From Domibacillus sp. (GTDB taxonomy: Bacteria; Bacillota; Bacilli; Bacillales; Domibacillaceae): 5,096 nucleotides of DNA. The stretch is from positions 1-5,096 of the forward strand of contig JAPSKG010000169.1 of the NCBI GenBank assembly GCA_031177795.1, in the 5' to 3' direction. A program made the translations under genes and the position numbers. The first letter of the stretch is position 1. The number at the start of each line of letters is the position of its first letter. Of the stretch, positions 1 through 4,659 are shown one piece after another. The notes beneath the pieces were generated by a model. The model was not told the DNA's origin. It saw only the letters and a list, made by a program, of their open reading frames with translations, and searched no databases.

Positions 1-116
1 TTTCCAAAACGTGCAAACGGTGCAATACAAAGCTGGACTGGGATTATCCATTTGGAGTTTGCCAGAAGTGCTTCCAGCATCAGCAATCTTATCGTGCATA
101 TAGAAAAATGCGTTAA
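1..116 (+). CDS. C-terminal end of a zinc-ribbon-like protein (partial)
   Basis: Reading in the frame whose codons begin at base 3, an open frame enters from the left edge and ends at TAA (114-116). It gives 37 residues: a Cys-x2-Cys pair (CKRC), 12 residues, a second Cys-x2-Cys pair (CQKC), then a basic, aromatic tail ending YRAYRKMR. Two such pairs at this distance are the usual layout of a small structural zinc ribbon, found in many short bacterial regulators and nucleic-acid-binding proteins. The other two forward frames give no recognisable pattern. A strong hairpin terminator starts 5 nt after the stop, which supports a real gene end here. The gene converges with yhfP. I do not recognise the family. 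The N-terminal part lies outside the window, so total length and function cannot be judged. Confidence 0.6.
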   Translation, partial: SKTCKRCNTKLDWDYPFGVCQKCFQHQQSYRAYRKMR

Positions 117-121
117 CGTTA

Positions 122-172
122 AAAAAAGCAGGAAAAGCCGCCAAAGTAAAATGGGGCTTTTCCTGCTTTTTT
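122..172. terminator. Bidirectional intrinsic terminator between the convergent genes
   Basis: This is a perfect 18-bp inverted repeat: left arm 122-139, right arm 155-172, with a 15-nt loop. The stem is A-rich on the left, GC-containing in the middle (GCAGG...CCTGC) and ends in six T on the right. Read on either strand it is a stem followed by a T run, so it can end both the plus-strand zinc-ribbon gene (stop 5 nt away) and minus-strand yhfP (stop about 30 nt away). Confidence 0.9.
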
Positions 173-202
173 CTAGATATTAAAATGTTTTCAACAAATT
201 CG

Positions 203-1195
203 TTAAAGCTGCACAAGAACTCTGCCCCGCATTTTTCCTTCTAAAATAACAGGCAAAACATTCGGCAATTCAGCTAGCGAAACAGTTTCCTGAATAAATA
301 AAGAAAGGTCTTCCGGCTTTAAGTCAGACGCCATGCGCTCCCATGTTTTTTTCCTTGCGTCCATCGGGCAAAACACTGAATCAATGCCAAGTAAATTAAC
401 GCCGCGTAAAATAAATGGAAACACACTTGTCGGTACGTTTGCTCCGCCTGTTAACCCGCTTACCGCAACCGACCCCTTATAGCTGATTTTGCTTAAAATA
501 GCAGCCAGCGATTCACCGCCAACCGGATCTACGGCACCGGCCCACTGCTCTTTATCAAGCGCTTTTACTTTTCCATTGTAAATTGTTTCCCGGGAAACAA
601 TTTCTTTTGCTCCCAGTTTTGTTAAATAATTTTCTTCTTCTTCTTTTCCTGTGCTGGCCACAACATCATAGCCGCGTTTGGCCAGCATCGAAACAGCAAA
701 GCTTCCCACGCCTCCCGTTGCGCCTGTTACCAGCACTTTCCCTTGTTCAGGGTGAAGCCCGTTTTCTTCCAGGCGCTGCACGGACAAAGCGGCTGTAAAA
801 CCGGCCGTTCCAAAAATCATTGCTTCTTGTAACGTAAGCCCTTTTGGCAAAGGAACAATCCAGTCAGCTGGAATGCATGCATATTCACTGTAGCCCCCAA
901 AATGGGAAACGCCAATCTCATAGCTTGTGGCAATGACTTCATCTCCCTTTTGGAAGCGAGGATCATTTGAAGAAACGACTATGCCTGCCAGGTCAATGCC
1001 AGGTATAAATGGGTATGTACGGACAATTTTCCCCTCAGGTATTGCCGCCAATCCGTCTTTGTAATTAATGCCCGAGTAAGCAACTTGAATCAACACTTCC
1101 GCTTTAGGCAAATCTTGCACAGTAAGTGATTTTACTCCAATCGAAAATTGGCCTTCTTCTTTCTCAACCATTAATGCTTGAAACTGCTTATTCAT
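203..1195 (-). CDS. yhfP: YhdH/YhfP-family NADPH-dependent quinone/acryloyl-CoA reductase
   Basis: This 330-aa protein belongs to the medium-chain dehydrogenase/reductase superfamily, YhdH/YhfP branch. E. coli YhdH (AcuI) of this branch reduces acryloyl-CoA with NADPH, and other members are described as quinone oxidoreductases. It should be a soluble cytoplasmic enzyme. The N-terminal catalytic domain has the family block YSGINYKDG (residues 40-48). The Rossmann domain has the nucleotide-binding motif VTGATGGVG (156-164), followed by the SMLAKRGYDVVAS strand-helix. DPVGG, AVSGLTGG and FILRGVNLLGIDS are further family blocks, and the protein ends in GRVLVQL. There are no structural-zinc cysteines, as expected for this branch. 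Length and sequence agree closely with B. subtilis YhfP as I recall it. The frame is open 20 codons further upstream, but AAGGGGG 8 nt before this ATG fixes the start. It is a single-gene unit between two terminators. A possible -10 (TAAAAT, 1254-1259, minus strand) has no good -35. The physiological substrate cannot be read from the sequence. Confidence 0.95.
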   Translation of the reverse strand: MNKQFQALMVEKEEGQFSIGVKSLTVQDLPKAEVLIQVAYSGINYKDGLAAIPEGKIVRTYPFIPGIDLAGIVVSSNDPRFQKGDEVIATSYEIGVSHFGGYSEYACIPADWIVPLPKGLTLQEAMIFGTAGFTAALSVQRLEENGLHPEQGKVLVTGATGGVGSFAVSMLAKRGYDVVASTGKEEEENYLTKLGAKEIVSRETIYNGKVKALDKEQWAGAVDPVGGESLAAILSKISYKGSVAVSGLTGGANVPTSVFPFILRGVNLLGIDSVFCPMDARKKTWERMASDLKPEDLSLFIQETVSLAELPNVLPVILEGKMRGRVLVQL

Positions 1196-1203
1196 TTTTA
1201 CAT

Positions 1204-1210
1204 CCCCCTT
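1204..1210 (-). promoter_or_regulatory. Ribosome binding site that fixes the yhfP start
   Basis: The minus strand reads AAGGGGG, 8 nt upstream of the ATG at 1193-1195. The upstream in-frame ATG (1253-1255) would add 20 residues unlike the family N-terminus and would place this site inside the coding region, so the downstream ATG is preferred. Confidence 0.8.
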
Positions 1211-1301
1211 GTATGTATGATGTGAAAAAAAATAATGCCAGCCGTTCCATCCCATTTTACCGAATCTTGCTTTGCCTGAATACTAATTTACCTTTTCGGA
1301 G

Positions 1302-1329
1302 AAAAAAGCTGCCGTTGATTCGGCAGCTT
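1302..1329 (-). terminator. Intrinsic terminator of the Tyr/Pro/His-rich gene
   Basis: A 9-bp perfect stem (AAGCTGCCG, 1306-1314, with CGGCAGCTT, 1321-1329) encloses a 6-nt loop. On the minus strand it is followed by a run of T (1302-1307 on the plus strand is all A). It lies 15 nt beyond the stop of the gene at 1345-1683 and separates that gene from yhfP. The other side also carries five T after one G, but I see no plus-strand gene that would use it. Confidence 0.88.
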
Positions 1330-1344
1330 GTTTTTCGCTATTTT

Positions 1345-1683
1345 TTATCTACCGTGTCTTGGATAACGACGGTGTAGACCAATCGGGAAAAGCGGGAAAA
1401 ATGGGAAAAACGGAAAAAGCGGCGGCAAATACGGTCTATGATACGGCACAGGCGAATAATGTGGATAGTGCGGATGATGCGGATAATACGGACGCTCCGG
1501 ATAATAAGAATAATCTGGCTGATAGTGGTATGGACGCTGTACTTCCAGTGCTTCCTCTTCGTAAAACTGCTCTACAGGCACATTAAATTCATCCATTAGC
1601 ATATCAAATTCTTCCGCCGGCACATCAAATTCTTCCGCTGGCATATCAAATTGCTCTTCATTGTTTACAGGCTGGTCACTCAC
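1345..1683 (-). CDS. Heptad-repeat, Tyr/Pro/His-rich small protein, possibly spore-coat-like
   Basis: This 112-aa protein starts at GTG (1681-1683) behind a perfect AAAGGAGG site 8 nt upstream, and its own terminator follows the stop, so it is very likely expressed. It has three parts. Residues about 10-43 are acidic heptads (AEEFDVP, AEEFDML, MDEFNVP, VEQFYEE) with Phe every seventh residue. Residues about 50-86 are dominated by Tyr, Pro and His (PYYPHHPHY and similar). Residues 87-104 are Pro/Phe/Leu-rich, followed by a basic end (RRYPRHGR). There is no signal peptide, no cysteine and no enzyme motif. I do not recognise an exact family. The plan of a short acidic N-terminus followed by a Tyr/Pro-rich tract recalls the B. 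subtilis spore-coat protein CotT, but this is resemblance in composition only. No sporulation-type promoter could be confirmed upstream. A SigA-like TTTACA (1746-1751) has only a poor -10 partner. The antisense open frame over the same bases is a composition artefact. Confidence 0.8.
   Translation of the reverse strand: MSDQPVNNEEQFDMPAEEFDVPAEEFDMLMDEFNVPVEQFYEEEALEVQRPYHYQPDYSYYPERPYYPHHPHYPHYSPVPYHRPYLPPLFPFFPFFPLFPIGLHRRYPRHGR
1578..1661 (-). repeat. Four tandem 21-bp units encoding acidic heptads
   Basis: Four consecutive 21-bp units (1578-1598, 1599-1619, 1620-1640, 1641-1661) lie inside the small gene. On the plus strand each begins GCAYATYAAATT. The two middle units differ at only two of 21 positions. 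The unit length is exactly seven codons, so gain or loss of a unit keeps the frame. The outer units are more diverged, which suggests older duplications. Confidence 0.85.
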
Positions 1684-1691
1684 CGCAAAAG

Positions 1692-1699
1692 CCTCCTTT
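1692..1699 (-). promoter_or_regulatory. Ribosome binding site supporting a GTG start
   Basis: The minus strand reads AAAGGAGG, a full match to the Bacillus anti-Shine-Dalgarno, 8 nt before GTG at 1681-1683. It is the main reason for accepting the non-ATG start. The next in-frame ATG corresponds to residue 14 and has no such site. Confidence 0.8.
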
Positions 1700-1750
1700 T
1701 AAAATTTCACTTCTCCCTCACAATATTCACGAGTACGTAAAATGGTGTAA

Positions 1751-1797
1751 AAAAAAGCAAAATGAACAGCTTTTCAGCCGGTTCATTTTGCTTTTTT
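1751..1797. terminator. Long hairpin terminator downstream of catE
   Basis: A perfect 17-bp inverted repeat (left arm 1751-1767, right arm 1781-1797) encloses a 13-nt loop. On the minus strand the stem ends in eight T, and on the plus strand in six. It lies about 184 nt past the catE stop and just upstream of the Tyr/Pro/His-rich gene, so it most likely ends the catE transcript and leaves a long 3' untranslated region. No plus-strand gene that would need it is visible. Confidence 0.85.
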
Positions 1798-1874
1798 GTT
1801 GTTCCCTAACGCTGTACTAACCTCATACTGCTTTGTTTTTTCTATTTCTTTCACAGCTTTATTTAATCGTTTTA

Positions 1875-1974
1875 CGGCGCAATTTTGCGTTCTTTAGCGC
1901 AATCCTGCTTGAAAACCAGTAAAACACGCCAAACAAGAAAAAATTGCGCCGCTTCACATGAAATTTGCGCTTTG
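1875..1974. repeat. Cluster of GCGCAA-type direct and inverted repeats
   Basis: In the stretch between catE and its terminator the core GCGCAA occurs at 1877 and 1897 on the plus strand, and its complement TTGCGC at 1944-1949 and 1965-1970. The first and third copies form a perfect 12-bp inverted repeat (CGGCGCAATTTT at 1875-1886, AAAATTGCGCCG at 1940-1951) with a 53-nt spacer. The cores within each pair are 20 and 21 bp apart, about two helical turns. The first copy is itself a near-palindrome with an adjacent TTTTGCG. This could be a dispersed intergenic repeat, an RNA structure in the catE 3' end or a protein-binding array. The sequence alone does not decide. Confidence 0.55.
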
Positions 1975-1980
1975 TAAACG

Positions 1981-2826
1981 TTATAATACAAGTCGGATCC
2001 GGTTTCCTGCCGGGTCTTCTGTTACATAATCACTTGACGTTTCCGTCACTGCTGCTCCGGCTGCTTGGAGTTGTTTGATTGTTTGCTGGCGTGCACCCTC
2101 ACTTGGAAAAACAAGTGTGTACCAATTTAGCCCCACACTGCTTGCGGCACGGCGCGGCGCTCCCGTTCCTTGCCATGTATTTACTGCAATATGGTGATGG
2201 TAGCCGCCAGTAGACATAAAAACGGCTTGCGGATAATAGCTGACAATTTGAAACCCGAGTCCTTCTTGATAAAATTTCTCCGCTTCTGCCAGGTGAGCCA
2301 CATGCAAGTGTATATGCCCCATAATAGTTTTGTCCGGAAGCCCTGTAAATGGCGCGTCACTTTCCGCCAAAATACTGGTTCCATCTAGCTGCTCAGTTGC
2401 CATAACTACTTTCCCGTCTTTCCATGTCCATTCGGATGAAGGACGGTCTCGATAAACTTCAATGCCATTGCCATCCGGGTCGTCCAGATAAAGGGCTTCG
2501 CTTACAAAATGATCCGCTGCGCCAAACCGATAACCTGTTTCAAGCAAATGACGCAAAAAAACGGCTAAATCTTTCCGCTCCGGCAGAAGTAAAGCAAAAT
2601 GGTACAATCCTGTTGTCCGGCCTTGTTTTGGCGTTACACCGTCCGGCTGTTCAAGCGTGACAAGTGCTGTTTGTCCGTTTGCTGTAAGAACAGCTTTTTG
2701 CGGTGATTGCTCCAGCACTTTTAATCCTAGTATCTTTTGATAGAAATCAAGCGATCTCTTTAAATTTGTTACGTTCACATTTACTTCTTTAACAAACAAG
2801 TTTGGTTTTTCATGAAAACGAACCAT
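1981..2826 (-). CDS. catE: Catechol-2,3-dioxygenase-like protein (CatE family, vicinal oxygen chelate fold)
   Basis: This 281-aa protein has four beta-alpha-beta modules of the glyoxalase/extradiol-dioxygenase fold. Module 1 spans about residues 14-63, module 2 about 72-125 (YHFALLLP, then DPDGNGIEVY), module 3 about 169-217 (GHIHLHV, then GGYHHHIAVN) and module 4 about 231-281. The blocks TGLYHFA, VSEALYLDDPDGNGIE, GHIHLHV and GGYHHHI match B. subtilis CatE (YfiE) as I recall it, and the length is the same class (about 285 aa). CatE opens the catechol ring next to the hydroxyls, is cytoplasmic and is induced by catechol and quinones in B. subtilis. The usual module-4 ligands of BphC-type enzymes are absent here (LNWYTLV and IRLVL). 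Candidate metal ligands are H76, E123, H171/H173 and H210-H212. There is no catD next to it, unlike the B. subtilis catDE pair. The start is fixed by AAGGGGG 9 nt upstream. An upstream in-frame ATG would overlap the promoter. Confidence 0.88.
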   Translation of the reverse strand: MVRFHEKPNLFVKEVNVNVTNLKRSLDFYQKILGLKVLEQSPQKAVLTANGQTALVTLEQPDGVTPKQGRTTGLYHFALLLPERKDLAVFLRHLLETGYRFGAADHFVSEALYLDDPDGNGIEVYRDRPSSEWTWKDGKVVMATEQLDGTSILAESDAPFTGLPDKTIMGHIHLHVAHLAEAEKFYQEGLGFQIVSYYPQAVFMSTGGYHHHIAVNTWQGTGAPRRAASSVGLNWYTLVFPSEGARQQTIKQLQAAGAAVTETSSDYVTEDPAGNRIRLVL

Positions 2827-2835
2827 ATAGAAAAG

Positions 2836-2842
2836 CCCCCTT
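2836..2842 (-). promoter_or_regulatory. Ribosome binding site that fixes the catE start
   Basis: The minus strand reads AAGGGGG, 9 nt before the ATG at 2824-2826. The alternative ATG 15 codons upstream (2869-2871) lies in the -35/-10 spacer of the predicted promoter, so it cannot be in that transcript. Confidence 0.75.
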
Positions 2843-2851
2843 TTTTTCCTT

Positions 2852-2881
2852 ACTATAATAAACCGCTGCAAAAAAAGGCAA
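2852..2881 (-). promoter_or_regulatory. Probable SigA-type promoter of catE
   Basis: The minus strand carries TTGCCT (plus 2876-2881) and TATAGT (plus 2852-2857) with an 18-nt spacer. The -10 matches TATAAT at five of six positions and the -35 matches TTGACA at four of six. It lies between the upstream gene's terminator and the catE ribosome binding site, where a promoter is needed. An overlapping TATTAT could serve as -10 at a shorter, less favourable 15-nt spacing. Confidence 0.5.
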
Positions 2882-2900
2882 CTATCTTTTCTTCAAATTG

Positions 2901-2932
2901 AAAAAACCGGCTCTTCATAGAAAGAGCCGGTT
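2901..2932 (-). terminator. Intrinsic terminator of the aldo/keto reductase-Dabb unit
   Basis: An 11-bp perfect stem (AACCGGCTCTT, 2905-2915, with AAGAGCCGGTT, 2922-2932) encloses a 6-nt loop. On the minus strand it ends in a run of six T (plus 2901-2906). It begins only 3 nt after the stop of the Dabb gene and separates it from catE. Confidence 0.92.
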
Positions 2933-2935
2933 CGC

Positions 2936-3241
2936 TTACCAGGCAACCTCATAATCCACTACAATAACGTTTTCAATTATCCCTTCCAACAAAGATAAAA
3001 ATTCCTGGTGCACAGGATGCGGCAAATAGTCATCAAGCGCTTGCTTATCTTGAAATGTTACTCGCAATCCCAGTGTGTAGCCCTGGGCATGTTCTTTTTC
3101 ATTTGTATTGTTTATTCCTGCGGTTACCTCCATAATACCGGGAATTTTCCCTTTAAAAGCTAAAAGCTGCAGGGCCAGTTCCTGTTGTTTTTCAAGCGTG
3201 ATGTTTTCTTTAAATTTAAATACAACTAAATGTTCATACAT
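2936..3241 (-). CDS. Dabb-domain (stress-responsive alpha/beta-barrel) protein
   Basis: This 101-aa protein matches the Dabb family (Pfam PF07876) over its whole length. It opens with a beta strand carrying the conserved His (YEHLVVFKFKE, H4). The loop KGKIPGIMEVTAG (30-42) leads into the second strand. RVTFQDKQALDDYLPHPVHQEF holds the typical HPxH (75-78), and the final strand is NVIVVDYEV (91-99). Members form small dimeric barrels related to ABM/EthD folds. Most have no assigned reaction, and the name comes from salt- and stress-induced plant relatives. The frame is open 18 codons further, but AAGGAGG 8 nt before this ATG fixes the start, and 101 aa is the normal family length. It lies 64 nt downstream of the aldo/keto reductase with no terminator between them, so the two are probably co-transcribed. 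Confidence 0.9.
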   Translation of the reverse strand: MYEHLVVFKFKENITLEKQQELALQLLAFKGKIPGIMEVTAGINNTNEKEHAQGYTLGLRVTFQDKQALDDYLPHPVHQEFLSLLEGIIENVIVVDYEVAW

Positions 3242-3249
3242 ACTTTCGT

Positions 3250-3256
3250 CCTCCTT
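3250..3256 (-). promoter_or_regulatory. Ribosome binding site that fixes the Dabb start
   Basis: The minus strand reads AAGGAGG, 8 nt before ATG at 3239-3241. Starting at the upstream ATG would add 18 residues ahead of the conserved first strand and would place this site inside the coding region. Confidence 0.8.
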
Positions 3257-3305
3257 CTTTTTCACAAATTTTTCATGGCCTAAAAACAGTTTCATTGTTT
3301 TTTAA

Positions 3306-4292
3306 TCATAAGTTAACACCTTTCATGCCGCTTTCCGGATAACGAAGGCCGGCTGCTGCCCCCTGTGGCGCAATTTCTCCGATAGCTTCGAGTTCATGCT
3401 GAGTCAGCTTTACTTGTACAGCTTTTACGTTTTCTTCTAAGTATGCCCGTTTTTTTGTTCCTGGAATCGGCACAATATCATTTCCTTGCGCCAAAAGCCA
3501 GGCAATTGCCAGCTGGGAAGTGGTGCAGCCTTTTTCTGTTGCCAGCTGTTTTATTTTTTTAACAAGCTGAATGTTTTTATCAAAGTTTTCTCCTTGAAAC
3601 CGAGGTGAAAAACGCCGGTAATCATCTGCAGCTAAATCGGAAAATTTTTGAAGCTGCCCGGTTAAAAATCCTCTTCCAAGCGGGCTATATGGAACAAATC
3701 CTATGCCCAGCTCCCGGACGGTCGGCAAAATAACATCTTCTACATCCCGGCTCCATAAAGAGTATTCAGTTTGCAGCGCAGAAATCGGATGAACGCTGTG
3801 AGCTTTGCGGATAGTATCCGGTGCCGCTTCTGATAAACCAAGGTATCGAACTTTTCCTTCTTTTACAAGCTCAGCCATCGCTTCAACCGTTTCTTCAATC
3901 GGTGTATCAGGATCAACCCGGTGCTGGTAATACAAATCAATATAATCCGTTCCCAGGCGCTTCAAGCTTTTCTCACAAGCTTCCTTCACATATTCGGGCT
4001 TTCCGTTCACCCCCAAAAAAGAACCATCTTCTCCCCGCACATTCCCAAACTTTGTAGCGAGAATTACTTGATCGCGGCGTCCTTTTATTGCCTGTCCAAT
4101 CAACTCTTCATTTTGGCCTACTCCATACATATCAGCTGTGTCCAAAAAAGTAATCCCAAGTTCCATGGCACGATAAATGGTTTTGATAGACTCCTCATTA
4201 TCACGGCCGCTGTAGAAATCGGACATTCCCATACATCCTAATCCCAGCGAAGACACTTCAAGACCTTGTCGGCCTAGTAATCGCTTTTCCAT
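3306..4292 (-). CDS. Aldo/keto reductase
   Basis: This 328-aa NADPH-dependent TIM-barrel oxidoreductase should be cytoplasmic and monomeric or weakly oligomeric. The opening block (KRLLGRQGLEVSSLGLGCMGMS) is typical of the auxin-induced/YakC-like (AKR13) branch. The catalytic tetrad is complete: D51 and Y56 in FLDTADMYG, K81 in ILATKFGN and H124 in YYQHRVD. Cofactor-binding blocks follow: LGLSEA (151-156), FVPYSPLGRGFLTG (199-212) and IVPIPGTKKRAYLEEN (273-288), whose Lys/Arg residues usually contact the NADPH 2'-phosphate. The length is normal. The start is supported by AAAGGAG 9 nt upstream of the ATG. Substrates of this branch are usually small aldehydes, ketones or dicarbonyls, and the exact one cannot be read here. 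It is the first gene of a two-gene unit with the Dabb protein. I could not identify a convincing promoter in the upstream 180 nt. Confidence 0.94.
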   Translation of the reverse strand: MEKRLLGRQGLEVSSLGLGCMGMSDFYSGRDNEESIKTIYRAMELGITFLDTADMYGVGQNEELIGQAIKGRRDQVILATKFGNVRGEDGSFLGVNGKPEYVKEACEKSLKRLGTDYIDLYYQHRVDPDTPIEETVEAMAELVKEGKVRYLGLSEAAPDTIRKAHSVHPISALQTEYSLWSRDVEDVILPTVRELGIGFVPYSPLGRGFLTGQLQKFSDLAADDYRRFSPRFQGENFDKNIQLVKKIKQLATEKGCTTSQLAIAWLLAQGNDIVPIPGTKKRAYLEENVKAVQVKLTQHELEAIGEIAPQGAAAGLRYPESGMKGVNL

Positions 4293-4659
4293 TTATCAGC
4301 GCTCCTTTTATTGTTTCTTGATCCTGTATGTTTATTCCCTTTCTTAGAAAATCTATGCAAAAAAGAAACATCCTTTATCAGAATTTTGTTTGCATTTCTC
4401 TTCTTTTTTATTTGCGCTAATTCAATAGAACACACTTTCAAAAAGCCAAAAACCTACTAATCTCACTGCTTTCCTTATGCGCCCAGATTTTTTTTTAGTT
4501 TTTTAACAACAAAAAAGAAACCTGGTTTTTTTCCAGGTTTCTTTTTCATTTGAACAAATACGTTTTTCCTCTTCAGAAAAATTCTCGAGTTGTACAGCTC
4601 ATACAAGGTAGAAATGATTCTGTTACTCATTTCTCTGTTTGTACGTTGTACGAAGTTAT
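4293..4659. other. Intergenic stretch without a convincing gene
   Basis: These 367 bases between the transporter stop and the aldo/keto reductase start hold the reductase ribosome binding site (4302-4308, AAAGGAG on the minus strand), the transporter terminator (4511-4546) and AT-rich spacer. A 7-bp inverted pair, ATGCAAA (4355-4361) and TTTGCAT (4389-4395), lies upstream of the reductase and could be an operator, but it is short. One GCGCAA-type core is present as TTTGCGC (4411-4417). A 62-codon minus-strand frame (4475-4663) begins on the transporter stop and runs through the terminator. It has no ribosome binding site and I do not call it a gene. Confidence 0.6.
4511..4546 (-). terminator. 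Intrinsic terminator downstream of the transporter
   Basis: A 14-bp perfect stem (left arm 4512-4525, right arm 4533-4546, core AAACCTGG/CCAGGTTT) encloses a loop of seven identical bases. On the minus strand it ends in six T. It lies about 114 nt beyond the transporter stop and isolates it from the aldo/keto reductase unit. Confidence 0.9.

Noticed and set aside
113..122. The perfect 10-bp palindrome TTAACGTTAA at the end of the zinc-ribbon gene.
   Set aside because: It overlaps the stop codon and the edge of the terminator, has no promoter beside it, and is short and AT-rich enough to arise by chance.
1205..1225. A SigE-like CATACA element upstream of yhfP.
   Set aside because: Transcription would start within the Shine-Dalgarno sequence and the -35 partner is poor.
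1359..1586. A 75-codon plus-strand open frame antisense to the Tyr/Pro/His-rich gene.
   Set aside because: Its biased Asp/Asn/Ala content mirrors the complementary Tyr/His/Pro codons, it has no ribosome binding site, and the opposite strand has a complete set of gene signals.
1684..1760. Possible sporulation promoters (SigG-like TGAATA, or SigK/SigE-like boxes) upstream of the Tyr/Pro/His-rich gene.
   Set aside because: The only SigG-like -10 partner overlaps the ribosome binding site, and no CATA-type -10 at proper spacing exists, so no sporulation promoter can be called.
1973..1986. A near match to a CcpA cre site (TGTAAACGTTATAA) across the catE stop codon.
   Set aside because: It lies at the 3' end of catE with no promoter nearby that it could control, and the final CA of the consensus is missing, so it is likely chance.
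3821..4241. Two plus-strand open frames (78 and 106 codons) opposite the aldo/keto reductase gene.
   Set aside because: They are shadows of a clear conserved gene with an intact catalytic tetrad and have no recognisable domain or ribosome binding site.
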